64,000 nucleotides of DNA, taken from Nitratireductor aquimarinus. Its GTDB lineage: Bacteria > Pseudomonadota > Alphaproteobacteria > Rhizobiales > Rhizobiaceae. The position numbers and the translations under genes are program-made. Shown piece by piece: positions 44,551 through 52,436 of this stretch; the first letter of the stretch is position 1; each line of letters begins with the position of its first letter. Under the pieces are notes generated by a model. That model was not told where the DNA came from, did no database searches, and saw only the letters and a program-made list of their open reading frames with translations. The DNA is taken from assembly GCF_046773475.1 (NCBI RefSeq), contig NZ_CP177239.1:3596001-3660000 (forward strand), written 5' to 3'.

Positions 44551-47500
44551 ATGACGCTTCATGATGTTGCGCTCGACGACAAGTATGATCTGACCAAGGA
44601 ACGCATCTTCGTTTCCGGCGCGCAGGCGGTTGTCCGCATGCTCCTGATGCAGCGCGAGCGTGATCGACGCGCAGGGCTCAACACGGCAGGCTTCGTTTCC
44701 GGCTATCGCGGATCGCCCATCGGCGGTCTCGATCTCCAGCTGTGGAAGGCCAAGAAGCAGCTTGAAGCGTCCAATGTGATTTTTCAGCCGGGCCTCAATG
44801 AGGAACTGGCCGCCACCGCCTGCTGGGGTTCGCAGCAGACCGAGCTTCTGGGCGAGGGCAAATATGACGGCGTTTTCGGCGTCTGGTACGGCAAGGGGCC
44901 GGGCGTCGACCGGTCCGGCGACGTGTTCCGCCACGCCAACCAGGCCGGTTCCTCCAAGCATGGCGGCGTTCTGGCGCTGATGGGCGACGACCACACGGCC
45001 GAGTCCTCCACCGTCGCCAACGCCAGCGAATTCGCCTTCGTGGATGCGATGATCCCCATCCTGAACCCGGCCGGGGTTCAGGAGCTCATCGATTACGGGC
45101 TCTACGGCTACGCGCTTTCCCGTTTCGCCGGCACCTGGACGGCGATCAAATGCGTGAAGGACAACATCGAGTCCACTGCAGCCGTGGATGTCTCGCTTGA
45201 ACGGCTGAACATCGTTCGCCCGGAATTCGACATGCCGCCCGGCGGGCTGAACATCCGCAACGAGATCAACATGCTCGGCCAGGAGGCGCGGCTTTACGAT
45301 TACAAGCGCGCTGCCGCCGCCGCCTTCGTGCAGGCCAACAACCTCAACCGCATCATCTATTCCGGCGGTTCGAAGGCGAAGATCGGCATTGTCACGCTCG
45401 GCAAGAGCTATCTCGATACGCGTCAGGCGCTCGACGATCTGGGCATTGACGAGGCGCGCGCCAACCAGCTTGGCATCCGTCTCTTCAAGGTGGCCTGTCC
45501 CTGGCCGTTCGACGTGGAGCATATGCGCGACTTCGCGCGCGGTCTCGACATGGTCATCGTCGTTGAGGAGAAACGCTCGCTCATCGAGGTGCAGCTGCGC
45601 GAAAACCTGTACGGCACGGCCAACCAGCCGGAGATCATCGGCAAGGTGAACGAGAGGGGCGAGCGCCTGTTTGCGCCCACTGCGGCACTCGATCCCAACG
45701 AGATCGCCATCGCCATCGGCGAGCGCATCTTGCGGGTAATCGGCCCGTCCGAAGAGATCGCGGCGCATGTGTCGCGCCTGCGCCAGTTTCAGGCGATGCT
45801 TGCCGACACCAAGGATGTCTCCGGTCGCGCACCCTATTTTTGTTCCGGCTGCCCGCACAACACTTCCACCAATGTGCCCGAGGGCTCCATCGCCGGCGGC
45901 GGCATTGGCTGCCACTTCATGGCCACCTGGATGGACCGCTCGAACATCGGCTTCACCGCCATGGGCGGGGAGGGCGCGCAGTTCATCGGGCAGGCTCCCT
46001 TCTCGAAACGCGAGCACTTCTTCCAGAATCTGGGTGACGGCACCTACAATCATTCCGGCTCCATGGCGATCCGCTTCGCCATCGCGTCCGGTGCGAACAT
46101 CACCTACAAGATTCTTTACAATGACGCCGTGGCCATGACCGGCGGCCAGCCGCATGAGGGCGGTCTCACCGTCGACATGATTGCCGATCAGGTGCGCGCC
46201 GAAGGCGTGGAACGCATCGCCGTGGTCAGCGACGAGCCGGAAAAATATGCCGGCGTGGTGGCGTTCCCGCAGGGCACGACCATCAACCACCGCGACGATC
46301 TCGATCAGGTGCAGCGCGATCTGCGCGAGGTGAAGGGCGTTTCGGTCCTGCTTTACGATCAGACCTGCGCCGCCGAAAAACGCCGCCGGCGCAAGCGCGG
46401 CACGTTCCCCGATCCCGACAAGCGCGTGTTCATCAATGAGCTGGTCTGCGAGGGCTGTGGCGATTGCGGCGTCAAGTCGAACTGCGTTTCGGTGCAGCCG
46501 CAGGAAACCGAATTCGGCCGCAAGCGCCGCATCGACCAGTCCAGCTGCAACAAGGATTTCTCCTGCGTCAACGGCTTCTGCCCCTCCTTCGTCACCGTTC
46601 ACGGGGCGAAGCTGAAGAAGGCGAAGGGCGTCACCGGTGCGAACGATCCGCTGGAAGGTGTGCCGGAGCCTGCGCTTTACCAGATGGAGCGCGGCTGGTC
46701 GGCCGTGGTGGATGGCATCGGCGGCACCGGCGTCGTCACCATCGGCGCAATCCTCGGCATGGCCGCGCATCTGGAAGGCAAGGGCGCTGGCATCATCGAC
46801 ATGGCCGGCCTTGCGCAGAAGGGCGGGGCGGTGTTCACGCATCTGCGTATCGCGCCGACGCCTGAAGACATTTACGCCATCCGCGTTTCCGCAGGTGAGG
46901 CCGATCTGGTTCTGGGCTGCGATCTCGTCGTTTCCGGCGCGAAGAAGGTTCTGGCGTCCGCACGCCACGGGCACACGCTGTTCATGGCCAACACGGCGGA
47001 AGTCATGCCGGGCGATTTCGCCCGCTCCGCTGATTTCTTGCTGCCCATCGAACGGCTGAAACAGGCCATTCGCGCTGCGGCAGGCGAGGAGAAGGCGCAT
47101 TTCTTCGACGCCACGCGCACGGCCAGCGTGCTGTTTGGCAATTCCGTCGGCGCAAACATGTTCATGCTCGGCATGGCCTATCAGTACGGCGGGTTACCCG
47201 TATCGGCGGAAGCCATCGAGAAGGCCATCGAACTCAACGGGCAGGCCGTCTCCATGAATGTCTCGGCCTTCCGCTGGGGCCGCCGCGCCGCGCATGATCC
47301 CGAGCATGTGCGCCGGCTTGTCGCCAAATCGTCCAATGGCAATGTGCGCCAGCCGCTGTCGAAGACGCTGGACGAGGTCATCGAGCGGCGGGCGACCTTC
47401 CTCACCGGCTATCAGAACGCGGCCTATGCGGAACGCTATCGCGCCCGCATCGCCCGTCTGCGCGCCGCAGAGGAAAAGGCGTTACCGGGTTCGACGGCTG

Positions 47501-48030
47501 TGACGGAAGCTGCCGCCCGCAACCTCTTCAAGCTCATGGCCATCAAGGATGAGTACGAGGTTGCCCGGCTCTATACGGATGGCGCTTTCAAGCGTCAGCT
47601 CGCTGCCGAGTTCGAGAGCTACGACCATCTGGAGTTCCATCTGGCTCCGCCGATCCTTGGTCGTCACGACGCGCAGGGCCATCCCAGGAAGTCGGCTTTC
47701 GGTCCGTGGATGATGACCGCTTTCCGCCTGCTTGCGGGCCTGAAGGGCCTGCGCGGAACCGCTCTGGATTTCTTCGGTCGCACCGAAGAGCGCCGCATGG
47801 AGCGCAGGCTGCTTGCCGAGTATGAAGGCGATCTGGATCGCATCGAGGCGCTTCTGTCGCCCGAGCGTGCTGAGGCCGCTGTTGCTCTGGCTTCGGTGCC
47901 TTCTCTCATTCGCGGTTTCGGCTACATCAAGGAAGGCAACGCCGAAAAGGCTGCCGGCGAGCGGGCGCGGCTCAGGCAGCGTCTTGAGGATGGCGATGAG
48001 CCGGGGACGCTTCTGAAGGCTGCGGAATAG
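44551..48030 (+). CDS. Indolepyruvate ferredoxin oxidoreductase, fused single-chain form
   Basis: 1159 residues, the single-chain (IorA-IorB fused) type found in aerobic proteobacteria. The N-terminal pyruvate-oxidoreductase part has FVSGYRGSPIGGLD; a TPP domain (about 430-600) has GGGIGCHFMATWMDRS and YNDAVAMTGGQPHEGG; iron-sulfur cysteines are in CEGCGDCGVKSNC (about 633-645) and SCNKDFSCVNGFCPSF; the gamma part follows (about 715-900, GIGGTGVVTIG), then a C-terminal DUF6537 region. It oxidatively decarboxylates aryl-pyruvates from aromatic amino acids to acyl-CoA, reducing ferredoxin or another carrier. GGAGGAGG precedes the ATG. Confidence 0.95.
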   Translation: MTLHDVALDDKYDLTKERIFVSGAQAVVRMLLMQRERDRRAGLNTAGFVSGYRGSPIGGLDLQLWKAKKQLEASNVIFQPGLNEELAATACWGSQQTELLGEGKYDGVFGVWYGKGPGVDRSGDVFRHANQAGSSKHGGVLALMGDDHTAESSTVANASEFAFVDAMIPILNPAGVQELIDYGLYGYALSRFAGTWTAIKCVKDNIESTAAVDVSLERLNIVRPEFDMPPGGLNIRNEINMLGQEARLYDYKRAAAAAFVQANNLNRIIYSGGSKAKIGIVTLGKSYLDTRQALDDLGIDEARANQLGIRLFKVACPWPFDVEHMRDFARGLDMVIVVEEKRSLIEVQLRENLYGTANQPEIIGKVNERGERLFAPTAALDPNEIAIAIGERILRVIGPSEEIAAHVSRLRQFQAMLADTKDVSGRAPYFCSGCPHNTSTNVPEGSIAGGGIGCHFMATWMDRSNIGFTAMGGEGAQFIGQAPFSKREHFFQNLGDGTYNHSGSMAIRFAIASGANITYKILYNDAVAMTGGQPHEGGLTVDMIADQVRAEGVERIAVVSDEPEKYAGVVAFPQGTTINHRDDLDQVQRDLREVKGVSVLLYDQTCAAEKRRRRKRGTFPDPDKRVFINELVCEGCGDCGVKSNCVSVQPQETEFGRKRRIDQSSCNKDFSCVNGFCPSFVTVHGAKLKKAKGVTGANDPLEGVPEPALYQMERGWSAVVDGIGGTGVVTIGAILGMAAHLEGKGAGIIDMAGLAQKGGAVFTHLRIAPTPEDIYAIRVSAGEADLVLGCDLVVSGAKKVLASARHGHTLFMANTAEVMPGDFARSADFLLPIERLKQAIRAAAGEEKAHFFDATRTASVLFGNSVGANMFMLGMAYQYGGLPVSAEAIEKAIELNGQAVSMNVSAFRWGRRAAHDPEHVRRLVAKSSNGNVRQPLSKTLDEVIERRATFLTGYQNAAYAERYRARIARLRAAEEKALPGSTAVTEAAARNLFKLMAIKDEYEVARLYTDGAFKRQLAAEFESYDHLEFHLAPPILGRHDAQGHPRKSAFGPWMMTAFRLLAGLKGLRGTALDFFGRTEERRMERRLLAEYEGDLDRIEALLSPERAEAAVALASVPSLIRGFGYIKEGNAEKAAGERARLRQRLEDGDEPGTLLKAAE

Positions 48031-48121
48031 CTGGATTTTGCCGGCTGGCATGGTGAAAAGCCGGATAAACTTTTCTTAATGCTGTTGTGTCACAAATGGG
48101 CCCGTCAATCGGGCTCATGCA

Positions 48122-50428
48122 GTGAAAAACTCTAAGAACAGCATACCGGAAGACGTCTACGTTGGGTACATCCGTTCGTTGTTTCAGGACGTCGGAGTAC
48201 TGCCCGTAGGCGCGGCTTGCTATGGCCTGATTGCGCTTCTTCTCTACTATAAAACCGGCCAGGCCGCGCATCTGTTCTTCGGACCGGGCATGTTTGCCGC
48301 CGGCCTGTGGCGTTATTTCAAGATCACGCGCGTCGATCACGATCTGATCTCTGATTACCCCTCGGCGCTTGCCTGGGAAAACCGCTATCTGTGGTGGGGC
48401 AGCCTGCACGGCCTTGTGGTTGGTGCGTTCGGCTTCTTTGCAATCGTCTGGTCGAGCGACAATTTCAGTGAACTCGCCGCTGTTTCCGCCATTCTCAGCG
48501 GCACAATCACCATTGCCGGGCGCAATTACGGCTCCCACAAAATGGTGTCGATCCTGACGCTCACCATCGTCTTCCCGATGTCGCTCGGCCTGATGCTGAA
48601 GGGCGATTTCTATCATTTCGCGCTTGGCCTTTTCATCGCGCCCTTCATGCTGGTGGTCACCAAAATGGCGGATCTGGTGCGCACCGTGCTGTTCACGGCG
48701 ATCAGCGAGGAAAAGCGCTCCACGCGCCTGGCGCAGCGTTTCGACCGGGCGCTGAACACCATGCACCACGGCCTTCTCATGCTGAACAATGAGGAGCGGG
48801 TGGTGGTCAGCAACACCCAGGCCGCCGAAATGCTGGGCTTCAAAACACCGGAGCAGATGCTTGGCCGCACGCTCAAATCGCTGCTGATGCGCGGCGTGGC
48901 GAGCGGTCTCCTGTCCCAGCGTGATTACGACTATGCAGAAGAGCACCTTTCGAAGGCCCTGCGCGAGGGCCGTAACCGGAAGGTCCTGCTGCGGATGACC
49001 AATGGCCGTCACTTCGAGTTCGCCGCGCGCGAAGGCCATGACGAGGTCGGTGTGCTCACCTTTGAAGAGGTGACAAGCCGTGTGGAGGCGGAAGAGAAGA
49101 TCCGCTTCATGGCGCGCTATGACAGCCTCACCAGCCTGCCCAACCGGGCCTATTTCCATGAAAAGGTTTCCGAGGCCATGGCTGCGGGCGATCAGGATCG
49201 CCTGTGCGGTCTGGCCGTTCTCGACCTCGACGATTTCAAGACGGTGAACGACACGCTCGGTCATCCGGTCGGCGACGGGCTGATCTACGCCATGGCGGAG
49301 CGGCTTTCCGCTTTTGAGAGCGCCAATGTGCGCATCAGCCGCTTTGGCGGCGATGAGTTCATGCTCTATTTCAATCAGGTGGAAGACGAGGCGGAGTTCG
49401 CCCGTCAGTTCGAGCAGATCTTCTCGTCGCTCAGTGGTGAAGTCGATGTTGCCGGCCACGCGATGCGCATCCAGTCGAGCGGTGGCGCCGTGGTTGTTCC
49501 TGTTCGCTCCAGCGATGTGGATTCCATGATCGTCAAGGCCGACCTTGCGCTCTACAAGGCCAAGGAGCTCGGCAAGAACGGCTGGAGCCTGTTCGAGACG
49601 GAGATGGATGTTGCCTTCCGCAACCGCCAGGTGATGAAGGCCGACCTCAGAAGCGCCATTGAGGCGCGCAGCCTGCGGGTTGTCTACCAGCCGATCGTGG
49701 ACGCCCACACGATGCGGATCGCAAGCTGCGAGGCGCTGTGCCGCTGGGATCACCCGGATCTTGGTCTCGTGTCGCCGGCCATCTTCATTCCGCTTGCCGA
49801 GGAAATGGGGCTGATCTCCGAAATCAGCACCATCGTGCTGGAAGCGGCCTGCAAGGAATGCGTGACATGGCCCGAACATGTGGGCGTTTCGGTCAACCTG
49901 TCGGCCAAGGATTTTCGTTCCAGTGACGTGATCGGCAAGGTGGAGCGCGCGCTCGAGAGGGCAGGGCTGCATCCGGCGCGCCTCGAAATCGAGGTGACCG
50001 AGACCGCGCTTCTGAACGACACCGAAGCCACGGTGCGCTACATCAACACGCTCAAGAAGCTTGGCGTTCGGATTGCGCTCGATGATTTCGGCACCGGCTA
50101 TTCTTCACTCAGCTATTTGCACACCTTACCGCTCGACAAGGTCAAGATCGACGGCAGCTTCGTTGCCAATCTGAAGGAGGGCGAGCGTTCGCTTCACCTG
50201 CTTCAGGGCGTTGTGGACCTGTCGCGCAAGCTCGGCCTCGATGTGACCGTCGAAGGCGTCGAGCGTTTCGACCAGCTCCGCCTGCTCGAAAGCCATGTGA
50301 AACCCGATCTTTTACAGGGTTTCCTCTTCGGCGCAGCGCTCACGGCTTCCGGCATCGAGACCATGGCGGAAGTGAAGCAGTCCTTCCCCGCCCATTCCCC
50401 TTCCGGCACCAATCGCGCATCTGTCTGA
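48122..50428 (+). CDS. Membrane-bound GGDEF-EAL cyclic-di-GMP protein
   Basis: 768 residues with a GTG start (no strong ribosome-binding site). Several N-terminal helices (about 20-195, five or six) anchor it in the inner membrane. A PAS-like segment (about 200-320) follows, then GGDEF (RFGGDEF intact, about 405-411) and EAL (EALCRW about 536, DDFGTGYSSLSYL, VKIDGSFV, TVEGVE). Both active sites look complete, and no RxxD inhibitory site precedes GGDEF. It could make or degrade c-di-GMP. It is 91 bases downstream of the oxidoreductase gene with no evident terminator. Confidence 0.93.
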   Translation: MKNSKNSIPEDVYVGYIRSLFQDVGVLPVGAACYGLIALLLYYKTGQAAHLFFGPGMFAAGLWRYFKITRVDHDLISDYPSALAWENRYLWWGSLHGLVVGAFGFFAIVWSSDNFSELAAVSAILSGTITIAGRNYGSHKMVSILTLTIVFPMSLGLMLKGDFYHFALGLFIAPFMLVVTKMADLVRTVLFTAISEEKRSTRLAQRFDRALNTMHHGLLMLNNEERVVVSNTQAAEMLGFKTPEQMLGRTLKSLLMRGVASGLLSQRDYDYAEEHLSKALREGRNRKVLLRMTNGRHFEFAAREGHDEVGVLTFEEVTSRVEAEEKIRFMARYDSLTSLPNRAYFHEKVSEAMAAGDQDRLCGLAVLDLDDFKTVNDTLGHPVGDGLIYAMAERLSAFESANVRISRFGGDEFMLYFNQVEDEAEFARQFEQIFSSLSGEVDVAGHAMRIQSSGGAVVVPVRSSDVDSMIVKADLALYKAKELGKNGWSLFETEMDVAFRNRQVMKADLRSAIEARSLRVVYQPIVDAHTMRIASCEALCRWDHPDLGLVSPAIFIPLAEEMGLISEISTIVLEAACKECVTWPEHVGVSVNLSAKDFRSSDVIGKVERALERAGLHPARLEIEVTETALLNDTEATVRYINTLKKLGVRIALDDFGTGYSSLSYLHTLPLDKVKIDGSFVANLKEGERSLHLLQGVVDLSRKLGLDVTVEGVERFDQLRLLESHVKPDLLQGFLFGAALTASGIETMAEVKQSFPAHSPSGTNRASV

Positions 50429-50480
50429 CAAGGCGTGATTCTTTGCTTTGCAATGGCGTTTGCCCGAAAAGCTTTTGTTA

Positions 50481-50544
50481 AGGTTAATAAAACCTAAATA
50501 TAATTCGTACGAATTTCAGCTTTACATAAACCGTGAGGGGTTTA
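50481..50544. promoter_or_regulatory. Three dyads in the leader of the FeeM-like gene
   Basis: AGGTT, AATAA, AACCT (50481-50495); the perfect 14-bp palindrome AATTCGTACGAATT (50502-50515); and TAAACC, six bases, GGTTTA (50527-50544). The AT-rich stretch is unusual for this genome and fits a controlled promoter. Regulators are unknown; the Crp-type gene at 51443 is a candidate. Confidence 0.5.
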
Positions 50545-50593
50545 CGCTTGAAATGTACGAGAGGTTGTAAAAGTCGACGTGGGGCATGCGGCA

Positions 50594-51379
50594 ATGGTCA
50601 CGAGTACCGGCCTGGTCGGCCTAAAACCGGGGGCGGAGCGTTTCGTCCGTGAACCGGAAAGAAAATCCTCAAGCTTCATCGATGGTGTGATGGCGCTTCT
50701 GGAGCGCACGGAGTATCGCCGTTGCGATACGAGCGAAGATCGGGAAGAGATCTTTCACCTTCGCTATCGCTCCTATCATGCGCATGGCTTCGTGCCGGAG
50801 TCGGAGCGGCAGATCGTGAAGGATGATCTGGACGATCTTCCCAACTGCTACAATTTCGCTGTTTACATAGACAAGCGTCTGGTCAGCACTGTGCGTCTGC
50901 ACCAGATCGACCATGACAATCCGCTTGGCCCCGTCACCAAGGGGTTTGGCGATATCATGTTGCCGCATATCGATGACGGCGAAACCTGTATCAATCCGAG
51001 CATGCTTGCGGCCGATCCGGACATCGCGCGCGAATACCGGGCGTTACCCTATGTGTCGCTGCGTCTGGTCATTGCTGCCTATGAGTATTTTCATTCAACC
51101 TATTGCGCCTGTCTGATCCGTCAGGAACACACGGCCTTCTACCGCCGCATCTTTGGCGCGCGTCAGATGAGCCCGGAGCGCGCATACCCGCCGATCAGCA
51201 TCCCCCTGATGCTCTTTGGCGGCATCTGTTCCAAGGAATTCGGCCCGATTGTCGAGCGTTTTCCCTTCTTCCTGTCGACGAAATCCGAACAGCGGCTCCT
51301 TTTTGAGCGCCCGGCGCCCGGCCAAGTGGCGCCGCTGACCGTTCTCCCGACCGCGAAATATCTGCTCGACGCTGCCTGA
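50594..51379 (+). CDS. FeeM-like N-acyltransferase (autoinducer-synthase fold)
   Basis: 261 residues from the ATG at 50594 (GGGG 8 bases upstream; a GTG at 50579 is less likely). The central region resembles the GNAT-like fold of FeeM N-acyl amino-acid synthases and LuxI proteins: EEIFHLRYRSYHAHGFVPES (about 45-64), NFAVYIDKRLVSTVRLHQ, and INPSMLAADPDIAREYRALPY. Such enzymes transfer an acyl chain from acyl-ACP to an amino acid or homoserine lactone. It is not a canonical LuxI, and no luxR-type gene is adjacent. A Crp/Fnr gene follows 63 bases later. Confidence 0.75.
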   Translation: MVTSTGLVGLKPGAERFVREPERKSSSFIDGVMALLERTEYRRCDTSEDREEIFHLRYRSYHAHGFVPESERQIVKDDLDDLPNCYNFAVYIDKRLVSTVRLHQIDHDNPLGPVTKGFGDIMLPHIDDGETCINPSMLAADPDIAREYRALPYVSLRLVIAAYEYFHSTYCACLIRQEHTAFYRRIFGARQMSPERAYPPISIPLMLFGGICSKEFGPIVERFPFFLSTKSEQRLLFERPAPGQVAPLTVLPTAKYLLDAA

Positions 51380-51442
51380 TCTATTTGCCATTCGCCGGGA
51401 TCGCTTCTTGTCGCTCGCCGGCAGGCGGGTTATCGAAAAGAC

Positions 51443-52117
51443 ATGAGCATCAAAAAGGACATTGCAGCGGATGCCATCTGGTCTGTCGAACTGAGCGACG
51501 ACGAGCTGGAGCGTGCGCGGCGCGGCCTGACGGAACGCCTGTTTTCCAAGGGAAGCTATATCTGTCACCGCGGTGACCGGCTGGACCACTGGACCGGCGT
51601 CGCCGAGGGGCTCATCAAGATCAGCGCGATTTCGGCTGCCGGCAAGGCAATGACCTTTGCCGGCGTGACCGATGGCGGCTGGTTCGGCGAAGGGTCGGTG
51701 CTCAAGGGCGAGCCGCGCCAGTATGACGTGGTCGCCATCCGCGACACGCGGCTCACCATGCTGTCGCGCCCGACCTTCATGTGGCTGTTTGAAAACAGCA
51801 CCGGCTTCAATCGCTTCCTCGTGCGCCAGCTCAACGAGCGTATGGGCCAGTTCATCGCCACCATCGAATATGACCGCATTCTCGGGCCGAACGCCCGTGT
51901 GGCGCGCAATCTGTCGTGGTTTTTCAATCGAACGCTCTATCCGCGCGCCGGCAACGCCATCGAGATCAGCCAGGAGGAACTGGGCCTTCTGGCCGGCGTT
52001 TCGCGCCAGGTGGTCAATCGCGCCCTGCACGAGCTGGAAGACGAGGGGCTTCTCAAGGCCGAGCACGGGCGCATCACGGTTGTCGATGCCGAGGCGCTGA
52101 GCCGCTACGATTCCTGA
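51443..52117 (+). CDS. Crp/Fnr-family transcriptional regulator
   Basis: 224 residues. A cyclic-nucleotide-binding-like domain (about 30-130: GSYICHRGDRLDHWTGVAEG, GGWFGEGSVLKGE) and a C-terminal winged helix (about 150-215: ISQEELGLLAGVSRQVVNRAL). No FNR-type cysteine cluster is visible at the N-terminus and the cAMP-contact pattern is incomplete, so the ligand is uncertain. It lies between the FeeM-like gene and the acyl-CoA synthetase operon and may sense or regulate either. Confidence 0.9.
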   Translation: MSIKKDIAADAIWSVELSDDELERARRGLTERLFSKGSYICHRGDRLDHWTGVAEGLIKISAISAAGKAMTFAGVTDGGWFGEGSVLKGEPRQYDVVAIRDTRLTMLSRPTFMWLFENSTGFNRFLVRQLNERMGQFIATIEYDRILGPNARVARNLSWFFNRTLYPRAGNAIEISQEELGLLAGVSRQVVNRALHELEDEGLLKAEHGRITVVDAEALSRYDS

Positions 52118-52436
52118 CGGGAAAGTGCCGGACGGGAAAATGCTGATCGGCCGATGTGCAGCAACGTCCGGGCCTGTTCGGCAGGCGCAAAGGCGCGCGC
52201 CGTCCGGCTCCAAGATCAGCTTTAGACTTTGGTCTGAAAGATGCTTTTCGCGCTTCGGAAATACTGCCGCCTGCGCATAGACTTCCTCCAGTATAAAGAC
52301 AAACTGGTGCGGTGTCTGTCAAGGGGCGTGTTGAATGGCTGCGGGTTTCGTGGAACCCTCAACCCAATCAATAGTCCGGTTCGGGGAGGAACCGGAACAA
52401 CAGCGGATCTACCGCTGACAGTGGGAGGTAAGCGAC
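52118..52436. other. 319-bp region with structured leader before the acyl-CoA synthetase
   Basis: No gene seen. The last 100 bases hold three consecutive hairpins, listed separately, then GGGAGG and the TTG start. A small dyad AGAC, TTTG, GTCT is near 52224. Confidence 0.6.
52343..52416 (+). promoter_or_regulatory. Three tandem hairpins in the synthetase mRNA leader
   Basis: GGGTT/AACCC (52343-52358), TCCGGTTC/GAACCGGA with loop GGGGAG (52375-52396), and AGCGG/CCGCT (52402-52416). They end 5 bases before the ribosome-binding site. This may be a regulatory leader; no known riboswitch class is recognised. Confidence 0.45.

Noticed and set aside
44416..47100. An 894-codon minus-strand frame opposite the indolepyruvate oxidoreductase
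   Set aside because: Lacks any motif or signal; the plus-strand protein shows TPP and iron-sulfur motifs.
47972..49972. A 666-codon minus-strand frame opposite the GGDEF-EAL gene
   Set aside because: Shadow of a gene with intact GGDEF and EAL motifs.
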